Below, in pieces: positions 25,070 through 32,817 of a stretch of 64,000 nucleotides of DNA. A program made the translations under genes and the position numbers. Below the pieces are notes generated by a model. That model searched no databases and was not told where the DNA came from. It was given only the letters and a program-made list of their open reading frames with translations. This stretch comes from Halococcus thailandensis JCM 13552 (lineage in GTDB: Archaea; Halobacteriota; Halobacteria; Halobacteriales; Halococcaceae), in NCBI RefSeq assembly GCF_000336715.1, contig NZ_AOMF01000174.1:220825-284824 (forward strand). Direction: 5' to 3'. Position 1 is the first letter of the stretch, and every line of letters begins with the position of its first letter.

Positions 25070-27189
25070 GCCGCCGTGGCCGTTCGACCCCGTCCCAGCA
25101 CCGCGACGATCCGACCGACGACAACGAGACACCAATGAGAACGAACGCCGCGACAGCCCGACACGCAACGACCCGCAGACGATTCCTCCGCACGAGCGCG
25201 GCGGCCGGTGCGCTCGTCGGTTCGGGAGGGATCGCGGCTGCACAGTCCCAGCCGACGGAGATCCGCCTCGGCGGCGAGATCGGTGGCTGGAAGGGTCGCA
25301 AACCCGAATCGATCGCCGACGAGAGCAACCCGACGCTCCAGCTCGACGCCGGCGTCGACTACCGCATCACCTGGAAGAACATCGACGGCCAGGGCCACAA
25401 CATCGCGCTGCTCGACGGCAAGGGCGAGGTGCTGAAACGCACCGAGGTGATGAACGAGCAGGGTGCGACCCAGACGATCGAGTTCACCGCGCGCGAGGAG
25501 ATGGCCGAGTACATCTGTGAGCCACACCGAAGCTCGATGCACGGCTCGATCGCCTTCGGCGAGGAGACGGTGACCCAAACCACGACCGAGAGTGGCGACG
25601 ACGGCTCGTCGTATTTCGGTGACGGTCCGACGGTGCGCACCGAGACGGTGACGGAGGGAACGCTCACCGCACCGCTCGATTTCGGCGTCCCGCCAGGCGA
25701 GAGCGGCCGCTACTTCATCGTCGATCGCATCGGACAGGTCTACGTCCACGAATCGGGCAGCCTGAACGACGAGCCGTTCATCGACGTGAGCGACAAACTG
25801 ACCGAGATCACCGGCGAGATGGGGCTGCTCGGGATGGCGTTCCATCCGGATTATGGGGAGAACCGGAAGTTCTACCTGCGATACAGTGCCCCTTCGCGCG
25901 AGGGGACACCCGACGAGTTCTCGCACACCGAGGTGCTCTCCGAGTTCGAGGCGAGCGAGGACGGTTCGACGGGGAACGTCGACTCGGAACGGACGATCAT
26001 GGAAGTCCCATCGCCGTACGACACGCACAACGCCGGGGCGATCGTCTTCGGGCCCGACGACGGCTATCTCTACGTGGCGATGGGCGACGGTGGTGGCGCA
26101 CACGACACCGATCTGGGTCACGTGAGCGACTGGTACGACCGCAACGAGGGCGGTAACGGCCAGGACGTCACCGAGAACCTGCTCGGCTCGATCCTGCGCA
26201 TCGACGTCGACAGCCAGGAGGGCGACAAGGCCTACGGGATTCCCGACGACAACCCGCTCGTCGGCAAGGACGGACTGAACGAGCAGTTCGCTTGGGGATT
26301 CCGTAACCCGTGGCGGATGGGCTTTTCCGACGGCACGCTGTTCACCTCGGACGTCGGCCAGAACGGGTTCGAGGAGATCGATATCGTCGAGAAGGACAAG
26401 AACTACGGCTGGAACGTCCGCGAGGGGACCCACTGTTTCAAACCCGGTCCCGAAGGCAGTCGCAACCCGCCCGAGAACTGTCCGAGTAAACTCCCGTCGG
26501 ACGTCCGCGGCGGCGAACGGCTCATCGATCCCGTGATCGAGTATCCACACAGCGCCGACGGGCAGGGTGTCGGTTCGGCAGCCATGGGCGGCTATCTCTA
26601 CCAGCGCGATGATATCCCCGAGCTCCAGGGCGACTACGTCTTCGGTGACTTCCGTAAATCGAAGGAAACCGAGACACCGACGGGATCGCTGCTGGCGGCC
26701 ACGCCCGCCGAGGACGACGGTCTCTGGGACGTCGCGGAGCTCTCGGTCGAAAACACCGACAGCGGGTTCGTCGGCGGTTACATCCTCGCGATGGGCCGCG
26801 ACAACGACGACCGACTCTACGTGTTGACGACCGCGAACACGGGCAGCGAGGCGACCGGCGCGGTCCATCGGATCGTGCCACCTCAGTCCCAGGGAGCGAC
26901 CGCCACCGGCAATGCGACCGCCCCAAATGGCTCGGCGGCGACTCCGAACGCGACGGCCGCCACGAACACGACGGCCGCCGGGACGACCGGGGTCGGCGGT
27001 CGGACAGACGCCACACCATCGTCGACTGACGGGAGCCCACGGACCGCAACCGAGGGGACACAGGCGGACGGCGAGAGTGGCGTGTCGGCGGGGACGAGCA
27101 GCGACTCCGGCCCCGGGTTCGGCGTTCTGGCGGCGCTGTCGGGGCTGACGATCGGTGCGGCCCGGTTGCTGTCCGGGCGCGAAGAGTAG
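25066..27189 (+). CDS. Second PQQ-type sugar dehydrogenase with blue-copper domain
   Basis: A 707-aa paralog with the same layout: Tat signal (TTRRRFLRTSAAAGALVGSG), cupredoxin domain with QGHNIALLD and CEPHRSSM, propeller (MGLLGMAFHPDYGENRKFY, DTHNAGAIVFGPDDGYLY, AWGFRNPWRMGF, NYGWNVREGTHCF), Ala/Thr/Asn-rich linker and PGFGVLAALSGLTIG anchor. The start at 25066 overlaps the upstream TGA (ATGA), which suggests coupling, but the ATG at 25135 would give a shorter, more usual Tat signal. The linker carries many N-x-T sequons (for example NATAPNGSAATPNATA), so it is probably glycosylated. It arose by tandem duplication. Confidence 0.85.
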   Translation: MSRRGRSTPSQHRDDPTDDNETPMRTNAATARHATTRRRFLRTSAAAGALVGSGGIAAAQSQPTEIRLGGEIGGWKGRKPESIADESNPTLQLDAGVDYRITWKNIDGQGHNIALLDGKGEVLKRTEVMNEQGATQTIEFTAREEMAEYICEPHRSSMHGSIAFGEETVTQTTTESGDDGSSYFGDGPTVRTETVTEGTLTAPLDFGVPPGESGRYFIVDRIGQVYVHESGSLNDEPFIDVSDKLTEITGEMGLLGMAFHPDYGENRKFYLRYSAPSREGTPDEFSHTEVLSEFEASEDGSTGNVDSERTIMEVPSPYDTHNAGAIVFGPDDGYLYVAMGDGGGAHDTDLGHVSDWYDRNEGGNGQDVTENLLGSILRIDVDSQEGDKAYGIPDDNPLVGKDGLNEQFAWGFRNPWRMGFSDGTLFTSDVGQNGFEEIDIVEKDKNYGWNVREGTHCFKPGPEGSRNPPENCPSKLPSDVRGGERLIDPVIEYPHSADGQGVGSAAMGGYLYQRDDIPELQGDYVFGDFRKSKETETPTGSLLAATPAEDDGLWDVAELSVENTDSGFVGGYILAMGRDNDDRLYVLTTANTGSEATGAVHRIVPPQSQGATATGNATAPNGSAATPNATAATNTTAAGTTGVGGRTDATPSSTDGSPRTATEGTQADGESGVSAGTSSDSGPGFGVLAALSGLTIGAARLLSGREE

Positions 27190-27193
27190 GATT

Positions 27194-28546
27194 TTACAGC
27201 GCGTCGCGCTCGAACGCCGTTTCGACCTCGATATCGAGTAGCTCGGTGAGCGTCGGCGCGACCGCCCGTGCGTCCACGTCGTCGGGCACCGAGTCGGGGG
27301 CCGCCGGACCGCCCAGCCCGTAGAACCCGTCGACGTCGGCGCGGCCGTGCGAGCCACCGACCTTCGAAGCATCGAGCGAGACGAGCCCCTCGTCGCCGAA
27401 GAACAGCTCGACGGGGTCGAAGCCCGGTTTCGCGTGAATGTCCATGTCGCGGGCGTAGTAGGGTGCGTTCGCGTCGTCGAACCACCAGTAATACTGGAAC
27501 CAGCCAGATTGCTCGGCGACGCAGACGAGATCGCCGGCGTTCGGGTGGGCGACGCCGTACTCCTCCTTACCCTCGTCGCCGAGTACGCGCTCGACGCCAT
27601 CGAGTCCGGTGAGTGCGTCGCGCGCCTCGTCGACGACGTCCTCGTCGGCGTAGACGTGAGCCACCTGATGATCGACCAGCGCGAACGCCCGCGAGTTCGG
27701 GAGGTCGATCTCCTCGCCGCCCTCGCCGTCGTCCTGGACCGAGAGCAGTCCCGCCTCGCGCAGCGCGCGGTTCGGGAACACGGGTGTGTCGACGTCGTGG
27801 AAGCCGTATTCGCTGACGACGTTCACTGCCGTCTCGCCCCAGCGCTCGTCCGCGCGCAGGAAGTCGAGGAAATCGCCCACGAGCTCGTCGGCGACGCCGA
27901 TTGCCTCGCGGAGTTCGTCGCTGCTCGCGCCGTGGGCCAGCCCCGCGTAGTCGAGATACGGGATGTAGATCCAGAGCAGATCGGGATCGTAGCGGTCGAT
28001 GGCCTCGCGGGCGGCGTCGAGGATCCAGGCCGTCGATTCCTCGTTCGCGCCGGGACCCCAGTAGGTGTGGAGCGGGAAGTGGCCGTACTCGGCTTCGAGT
28101 TCGTCGTAGAAGTCGTCGGGGTTGGTCCAGCAGTTCATTTCTAATATATTGTTCTCCTCGTCCTCGATCGGCGAGGGCGTGAGCGCGACGTCCGCCGTCG
28201 TGCCGATGAGATGCTGGAAACAGAGCACGCCGGTGGTGAGCCCCGCCTCGCTCGCGCTCTCCCAGAGGCGATCCCGGCTCTCGCTGTCGCGCTCCCAGAG
28301 CGCCGCCGTGTCGTTCTCCCGGTCGTACTCGCCGTTGGCCACGTCGCCGTGGTTTGCGGGCGATTGACCTGTGGCGAGCGTGCTCTGGACGGGCAGCGTG
28401 ACGGCCGGAAACGGCGACTGGAGATCAGCACGCGCGCCGTCGTCAACGAGATCGGCGATGTTCGGCGCGAGCCCCGATGCGACGTGCTCGCGTTCGAGCC
28501 CGATCACGTCGAGGACGATCGCCCGCCCCGCGTCGCCGTCAGTCAT
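27194..28546 (-). CDS. Alkaline-phosphatase-superfamily phosphodiesterase, EboF-like
   Basis: A 450-aa type I phosphodiesterase/nucleotide pyrophosphatase fold. The N-terminal AIVLDVIGLEREH and the nucleophile region PAVTLPVQSTLATGQSPANH (Thr) are recognisable, and GGSHGRADVDGFYGLGG near the C-terminus supplies a metal-site His. The usual SDHG motif reads VSEYGFHDVD, so the metal site may differ from classical members. It overlaps the inositol-phosphate synthase gene by 8 nt, so the two are coupled. Similar proteins (EboF) belong to bacterial ebo clusters, and the other ebo-type genes lie just upstream. The substrate is unknown. Confidence 0.8.
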   Translation of the reverse strand: MTDGDAGRAIVLDVIGLEREHVASGLAPNIADLVDDGARADLQSPFPAVTLPVQSTLATGQSPANHGDVANGEYDRENDTAALWERDSESRDRLWESASEAGLTTGVLCFQHLIGTTADVALTPSPIEDEENNILEMNCWTNPDDFYDELEAEYGHFPLHTYWGPGANEESTAWILDAAREAIDRYDPDLLWIYIPYLDYAGLAHGASSDELREAIGVADELVGDFLDFLRADERWGETAVNVVSEYGFHDVDTPVFPNRALREAGLLSVQDDGEGGEEIDLPNSRAFALVDHQVAHVYADEDVVDEARDALTGLDGVERVLGDEGKEEYGVAHPNAGDLVCVAEQSGWFQYYWWFDDANAPYYARDMDIHAKPGFDPVELFFGDEGLVSLDASKVGGSHGRADVDGFYGLGGPAAPDSVPDDVDARAVAPTLTELLDIEVETAFERDAL

Positions 28547-29768
28547 CGTCGCCCTCCGCGCCGACCGCGGTCGGCTGTCTGGTGTGCGCTTCGACGTACT
28601 CTTCGAGCATCCCGAACTGTTTCGAGAGGTCGTGTTCGTCGACGCCGAGCGGCGCTTTGAAGAAGGAAGCGAGCTGCGGTTGGAGGCCGCTCTCGCCCTG
28701 TTCGTCGGCGAACGCGAGCAATCGCGCGAGATCGAGCACGAGCGGCGCGGCGAGCGCCGAATCGGAGCCCTCCCAGGTGAACTGGAGTTTCATGTCGGTA
28801 TCGAGGAATCCCCGAAAACGGATGTCGTCCCACGCGGTCTTCCAGTCGCCGAGCGCGGGCGTGTAATCGATCCTGACACGGTTGTGGGTGTCGTGATCGA
28901 GGATGCCGTCGAGCACGCCACCCTTGCTCGCCAACTTTCCAGCCTTGTTCGCATCGTCTTCGAGCACCTCGCCGTCGCCGTTCCCGAGGATGTTGTGACC
29001 CTCCCACGACCGCACGCGAAGGTTTCGCTGGGCGAACATCGGCGCGAGCGCGGACTTCATCAGTGTCTCGCCCGTCTTGCCGTCCTTGCCCATGTGCGGA
29101 ACGCCCTCGCGCTCGGCCAGCTCTCGGAGTCCACCGAGCGCGTTCGCGGCGTTCGGCGTGAAGTTCACGAACGGATGTCCGCCGGAGAGGGCGGCGTAGG
29201 CGTACAGCGAACTCGCCGGCAACGGCTCGTCCTCGTCGAGCGCACGTTCGACGGACTCGATCGAGTCGTACTTCTCGGGAGCGGCCGGCAGCGGCTCCGA
29301 GGAGGCGACGTTGATGACAACTGCTCGCTCCAGATCGTTGTCCTCGCGGAATCGCTCGTAGTCGTCCTGGATATCCCCGACGATCGTCCGCAGCGAGAGC
29401 GACTCGTCGGTTCCCCCGTCGGCAATTTCCGTGACCGCCTGCCCGCAGTTGCGTGCCGTGCCGGTCTCAATGCGCTCCTCGATCGTGGCGAGATCGTCGC
29501 GAACGGCGTCGAGCGTCGCGTGGTCGGGAATACCGTTGCGCTCCGCGAGGCGCTCGGCCGTCTCGACGACGCTGCCGTCCTGGACGTCGTGACCGCCGAA
29601 GACGAGCGAGTCGATCTCCGGGAGATCGAGATCCGTACACGGCGCACGCTCGGTGACCATCCCTGTCGTGTCGGTCGCGCCGCGGGCGATGGCACGCGCG
29701 CCGATCATCGCCGTCGTGGCGACGTTCCCGCGTGCGCCGACGAGCCAGACGCCGATGCTCGCGCTCAT
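28539..29768 (-). CDS. ino1: myo-Inositol-phosphate synthase
   Basis: A 409-aa NAD-dependent sugar-phosphate cyclase that turns glucose 6-phosphate into inositol 1- or 3-phosphate. Motifs: the nucleotide-binding start IGVWLVGARGNVATTAMIGA, VNFTPNAANALGGL, DGKTGETLMKSALAPMF, SWEGHNILGNGDGEVL and LTDTDMK-like region GFLDTDMKLQFTWEGSDSAL. The ATG at 29768 is preferred over a GTG 9 nt earlier. In archaea the product serves archaetidylinositol and compatible solutes, but coupling to an EboF-like phosphodiesterase suggests a dedicated role in the neighbouring cluster. Confidence 0.9.
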   Translation of the reverse strand: MSASIGVWLVGARGNVATTAMIGARAIARGATDTTGMVTERAPCTDLDLPEIDSLVFGGHDVQDGSVVETAERLAERNGIPDHATLDAVRDDLATIEERIETGTARNCGQAVTEIADGGTDESLSLRTIVGDIQDDYERFREDNDLERAVVINVASSEPLPAAPEKYDSIESVERALDEDEPLPASSLYAYAALSGGHPFVNFTPNAANALGGLRELAEREGVPHMGKDGKTGETLMKSALAPMFAQRNLRVRSWEGHNILGNGDGEVLEDDANKAGKLASKGGVLDGILDHDTHNRVRIDYTPALGDWKTAWDDIRFRGFLDTDMKLQFTWEGSDSALAAPLVLDLARLLAFADEQGESGLQPQLASFFKAPLGVDEHDLSKQFGMLEEYVEAHTRQPTAVGAEGDDD

Positions 29769-30012
29769 CGCGACCACCCCACCGTCGTGGCGCTCGATCG
29801 TTCATCCCGACTCGATTGCGATTCGCTCCCCTGTGTTCCGATCGGCTCGGACGTCCGTCGCTGCATCCCCTGAAACCAGGGCTCCGAGACACACCTACTT
29901 TGTGATGTCGGCACCGAACTGTCCGATCGTCGACTTGATTTTTGAAAGCCAGCACCCACACTCCGTACGGCAGCCGACTCCAACACGATGAATCCTGACT
30001 CAAACGAGAACC

Positions 30013-30139
30013 GCAACAGCCCACATACCTCCCCAACCGACTGCGCTCCTCGCTCGCTCCTCTCGCTGCGGTGCTCATCCCTCGCGCAGTGTTCGCGCTC
30101 GTGCTCACTTCGTTCGTACACGAGCGCGAGCACGCGCCG
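30013..30139 (+). repeat. Dispersed intergenic repeat, copy C
   Basis: Near-identical to 21061-21177 apart from a 9-nt insertion (CTCCTCTCG) and a changed tail (CACTTCGTTCGTACACGAGC). It lies 80 nt upstream of the TatD-family gene. See the entries for copies A and B for the shared blocks. Confidence 0.7.
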
Positions 30140-30174
30140 ACCGCCACGACGAGGATCGGATCGCGACCCGAGAA

Positions 30175-30189
30175 TGTACGATCAGTACA
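30175..30189. promoter_or_regulatory. Inverted repeat TGTAC-N5-GTACA upstream of the ebo-like operon
   Basis: A perfect 5-bp inverted repeat (30175-30179 and 30185-30189) lies 30 nt before the ATG at 30220 and overlaps the only TATA-like stretch, TACATAGTA (30186-30194). Placed there, a bound protein would block TBP/TFB. Candidate operator only. Confidence 0.35.
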
Positions 30190-30219
30190 TAGTAGTGCGT
30201 CCGGCACCCACTCGTGGCT

Positions 30220-31020
30220 ATGGAGATCATCGACCCGCACATGCACATGGTCTCGCGCTCGGCCGACGACTACCGGCGCGCGCGTCGGGCCGGCGTCGAG
30301 TGCTGCATCGAACCCGCGTTCTGGAGTGGCACGGACAAACAGCACGCGGGCTCGTTTTTCGACTACTTCGAGCAGATCATCGACTTCGAGACCGCGCGCG
30401 CCGAGCGCGCCGGTGGGATGGATCACTACGTCACGATCGGCCTCGAACCGAAGGAGGCGAACTACCGCGAGATGGCCGAAGAAGTTCTGGACCGCCTACC
30501 GGAGTATCTCGACCGCGAGAACGTCGTCGGCCTCGGCGAGATTGGCTTCGATCAGGGTACCGACGACGAGGAGTGGGCCTTCCGCACCCAGTTGCGGATG
30601 GCCGAGGAGCGCGAACTCCCCGTCATCATCCACACGCCACACACGGACAAGCTCGCGGGCACCGAGCGGATCGTCGACATCATCGAGGACGAAGGTGTCA
30701 CGCAGGAGCGTATCGTCATCGATCACAACACCGCAGAGACGATCGAGACCTCCCTCACCACGGACTGCTGGGTCGGCTTCACGCTCTACCCGGGCAAGAT
30801 CGAGGACGAGGCGGCCATCGATCTCCTCGAAGAGTACGGCACCGACAAGATGCTGTTCAACAGCGCTGCCGACTGGGACCCCTCTGACCCGCTCGCGGTC
30901 CCCAAGGCACGCGACAAGATGCTCGATCGGGGCTGGGATCGCGAGGACGTGAAGAAGGTCGTCTTCGACAACCCCTACGAGTTCTTCGATCAGTCGCCGA
31001 ACTTCACCTACGAGCGATGA
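30220..31020 (+). CDS. TatD-family metal hydrolase, EboB-like
   Basis: A 266-aa amidohydrolase-fold protein. The metal-binding start IIDPHMHM, VGLGEIGFDQGTDDEEW, PVIIHTPHTDK and IVIDHNT follow TatD/urease-superfamily order. TatD proteins are often called DNases, but this branch also contains EboB of ebo clusters, whose substrate is unknown. The ATG at 30220 is used; a GTG lies 6 nt earlier. It heads a four-gene operon and overlaps the next gene by ATGA. Confidence 0.83.
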   Translation: MEIIDPHMHMVSRSADDYRRARRAGVECCIEPAFWSGTDKQHAGSFFDYFEQIIDFETARAERAGGMDHYVTIGLEPKEANYREMAEEVLDRLPEYLDRENVVGLGEIGFDQGTDDEEWAFRTQLRMAEERELPVIIHTPHTDKLAGTERIVDIIEDEGVTQERIVIDHNTAETIETSLTTDCWVGFTLYPGKIEDEAAIDLLEEYGTDKMLFNSAADWDPSDPLAVPKARDKMLDRGWDREDVKKVVFDNPYEFFDQSPNFTYER

Positions 31021-31847
31021 AGTTCGGGTTCTCCGCGAACGCGTTTCGGGAGTACGACGCGCGCGAGACGATCGAGATCGTCGCCGACGCGGGCTACGAC
31101 GGCATCGAACTGTTGTTCGACGAGCCACATCTCTACCCGCCCGACGCGGGCGAGGACGAGATCGAAGAGATCAGGCAAGCGCTCGCCGCGAACGATCTCG
31201 CCATCGGCAACTGCAACGCGTTCATGCTGACCGCCATCGAGGGGTTCCACCATCCCTCCTACATCGAACCGGACACGGACTACCGCCAGGAGCGCATCGA
31301 CTACACGAAAGCCGCCCTCCGGACGGCGGCCGCGCTCGGACATGGATATATCTCGATCGAGCCTGGTGGCCCCATCCCGGAGGAAAAATCCCGCGAGTGG
31401 GCCGTCGAGACGTTCGTCGAGAGCCTCGAAGAGGTCCTCCCGGTCGCAGAGGAGGTGGGGGTCGATCTCCACGTCGAACCCGAACCCGACCTCCTCATCG
31501 AGACTTCGGAGGAATTCTTGGAGTTCGCCGAGCGCATCGACCACCCACGGATTCGCTGTAACTTCGACGCGGGCCACCTGTTCAGCGTCGGCGAGGACCC
31601 CATCGAGGCCTTCGACCGACTCGCAGAGTACGTCGACCACGTTCATCTTGAGGACATCCCCGAGGATCGCCGCCACGAACACACCCAGCTCGGCGACGGC
31701 GCACTACCGATCGACGAGTTCCTCGATGCACTCGATTCGCGGGGGTACGACGGGTTCGTGACGGTCGAACTCTACCCCTACGAGGAGACGGCGGCCGAGA
31801 CCGTTCGCGAGGCGATGGCCTACCTCGAAGACGGTGGGTGGGTCTGA
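31017..31847 (+). CDS. Sugar-phosphate isomerase/epimerase-type TIM barrel, EboE-like (copy 1)
   Basis: A 276-aa AP-endonuclease-2/xylose-isomerase-like TIM barrel. MKFGFSANAFREYDARETIE begins the first strand. Metal ligands appear in GYISIEPGGPIPE, DLHVEPEPDLLIE, CNFDAGHLFSVG and VDHVHLEDIPEDR, with a final Glu in GFVTVELYPYEET. Members isomerise or epimerise sugars and cyclitols (for example inosose handling), and EboE of ebo clusters belongs here. It starts in ATGA overlap with the TatD gene. The substrate is not known. Confidence 0.8.
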   Translation: MKFGFSANAFREYDARETIEIVADAGYDGIELLFDEPHLYPPDAGEDEIEEIRQALAANDLAIGNCNAFMLTAIEGFHHPSYIEPDTDYRQERIDYTKAALRTAAALGHGYISIEPGGPIPEEKSREWAVETFVESLEEVLPVAEEVGVDLHVEPEPDLLIETSEEFLEFAERIDHPRIRCNFDAGHLFSVGEDPIEAFDRLAEYVDHVHLEDIPEDRRHEHTQLGDGALPIDEFLDALDSRGYDGFVTVELYPYEETAAETVREAMAYLEDGGWV

Positions 31848-32775
31848 GGGAACCACGCGCGAATCCGGATCGCGCGGGAAACTCGCGGCTTACGCGGCGC
31901 TGGTGCGCGTGCCGAACCTCTTCAGCGCACCGCCGGACGTCCTACTTGGTGGCGCGCTCGTCGCCGCCACAGGTAGAGCGGTTTCGATACCTGCACTCGC
32001 CGGGCTCGCGGTCGCGTCGGTGCTGCTGTACGCCGGCGGAACGACGCTGAACGACTACTTCGACGCGGTGATCGACGCGCGCGAGCGTCCGGAACGACCG
32101 ATTCCGTCGGGCGCGATTCCACGACGGACGGCAGGCGTTCTCGGTGCGGCGCTGCTGCTCGGCGGCGTGCTCGTCGCGCTCGGGACGGCCGGACCACGAG
32201 CCGGCCTGTTCGCGGCGGCGCTCGCAGCCGTCATCGCGCTCTACGACGGCGTTCTCAAGGGCACCCCGGCTGGCTTTCTCGCGATGGGTAGCGCGCGCGG
32301 ACTCGACGTGTTGCTCGGGACGGTGGCGGGGACGACGGCAGCGGCAGCCGCGCTCCCCGCGTGGGCGCTCGCGATCCCGGTCGTCGTCGCGCTGTATATC
32401 GCTGCCGTGACGTACATGGCCGACAACGAGGCGACGACGACCGAACGCGGCGCGGTCGCGGCGGCGGCCGCCGGCGTGTTGCTGGCCGTTCTCGGCGTGC
32501 TCGCAGCGGTCGTAACCCTGGGGCCGTCGCTCGTTCGAATCGTGTCCGCCGTCGGCCTCGCTGGCGGCTTTCTGGTGTGGACCGGGCGCGCGCTTGGGCC
32601 GGCGTACGCGACCCCCCGGCCCGATACCGTCGGCCCGGCGGTCGGGACCTGTATCCTCGCGCTCGTCGTGCTCGACGCGGCGTTCGCGGCACTCGCGGGC
32701 GTCGGCTGGGCGCTCGCCGTCCTCGTCTTTCTACTCCCCGCGGTCGGCCTCTCCCGCCTGTTCAACGTCTCGTAG
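31834..32775 (+). CDS. UbiA-family prenyltransferase, EboC-like
   Basis: A 313-aa integral membrane protein with about nine hydrophobic segments. The first Asp-rich motif NDYFDAVIDARERPERPIP (about 71-89) binds the Mg-diphosphate of the prenyl donor. A reduced second motif is ALYDGVLKGTP. Starts at a GTG that overlaps the preceding gene by 14 nt. UbiA enzymes move a polyprenyl group onto an aromatic or polar acceptor. In ebo clusters this member (EboC) has an unknown acceptor. Expression of ino1 next door makes a cyclitol acceptor an attractive hypothesis, but that is inference. Confidence 0.85.
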   Translation: MGGSEGTTRESGSRGKLAAYAALVRVPNLFSAPPDVLLGGALVAATGRAVSIPALAGLAVASVLLYAGGTTLNDYFDAVIDARERPERPIPSGAIPRRTAGVLGAALLLGGVLVALGTAGPRAGLFAAALAAVIALYDGVLKGTPAGFLAMGSARGLDVLLGTVAGTTAAAAALPAWALAIPVVVALYIAAVTYMADNEATTTERGAVAAAAAGVLLAVLGVLAAVVTLGPSLVRIVSAVGLAGGFLVWTGRALGPAYATPRPDTVGPAVGTCILALVVLDAAFAALAGVGWALAVLVFLLPAVGLSRLFNVS

Positions 32776-32817
32776 TGCTGTCGGAAGGTGTTTCGGGAGG
32801 CCGACCCTGCCTTCCTC

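Larger units (their letters stand above)
29769..30219. other. Divergent intergenic region of the ebo-like cluster
   Basis: A 451-nt region between the divergent ino1 and TatD operons with no supportable gene. It contains repeat copy C (30013-30139) and an operator-like inverted repeat (30175-30189). The minus-strand frame that crosses it is a low-complexity translation of the repeat. A minus-strand A-rich stretch, AAAAATCAAG near 29936-29945, could be an ino1 promoter element but would imply a long leader. Confidence 0.5.

Noticed and set aside
22919..25243. Long minus-strand frame antisense to the first dehydrogenase
   Set aside because: Same reason: biased composition, no recognisable domain, opposite a conserved gene.
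24742..27600. Very long open frame (952 codons) on the minus strand, antisense to the sugar dehydrogenases
   Set aside because: It lies opposite two clear Tat-exported enzymes, has Arg/Ala/Gly-rich low-complexity translation, and arises from high GC with few stop codons in antisense frames.
29765..30133. Minus-strand frame with a Glu/His/Arg-rich start, spanning the repeat at 30013-30139
   Set aside because: The translation is that of the dispersed repeat and a similar frame appears at another copy; it varies with the repeat rather than with selection on protein.
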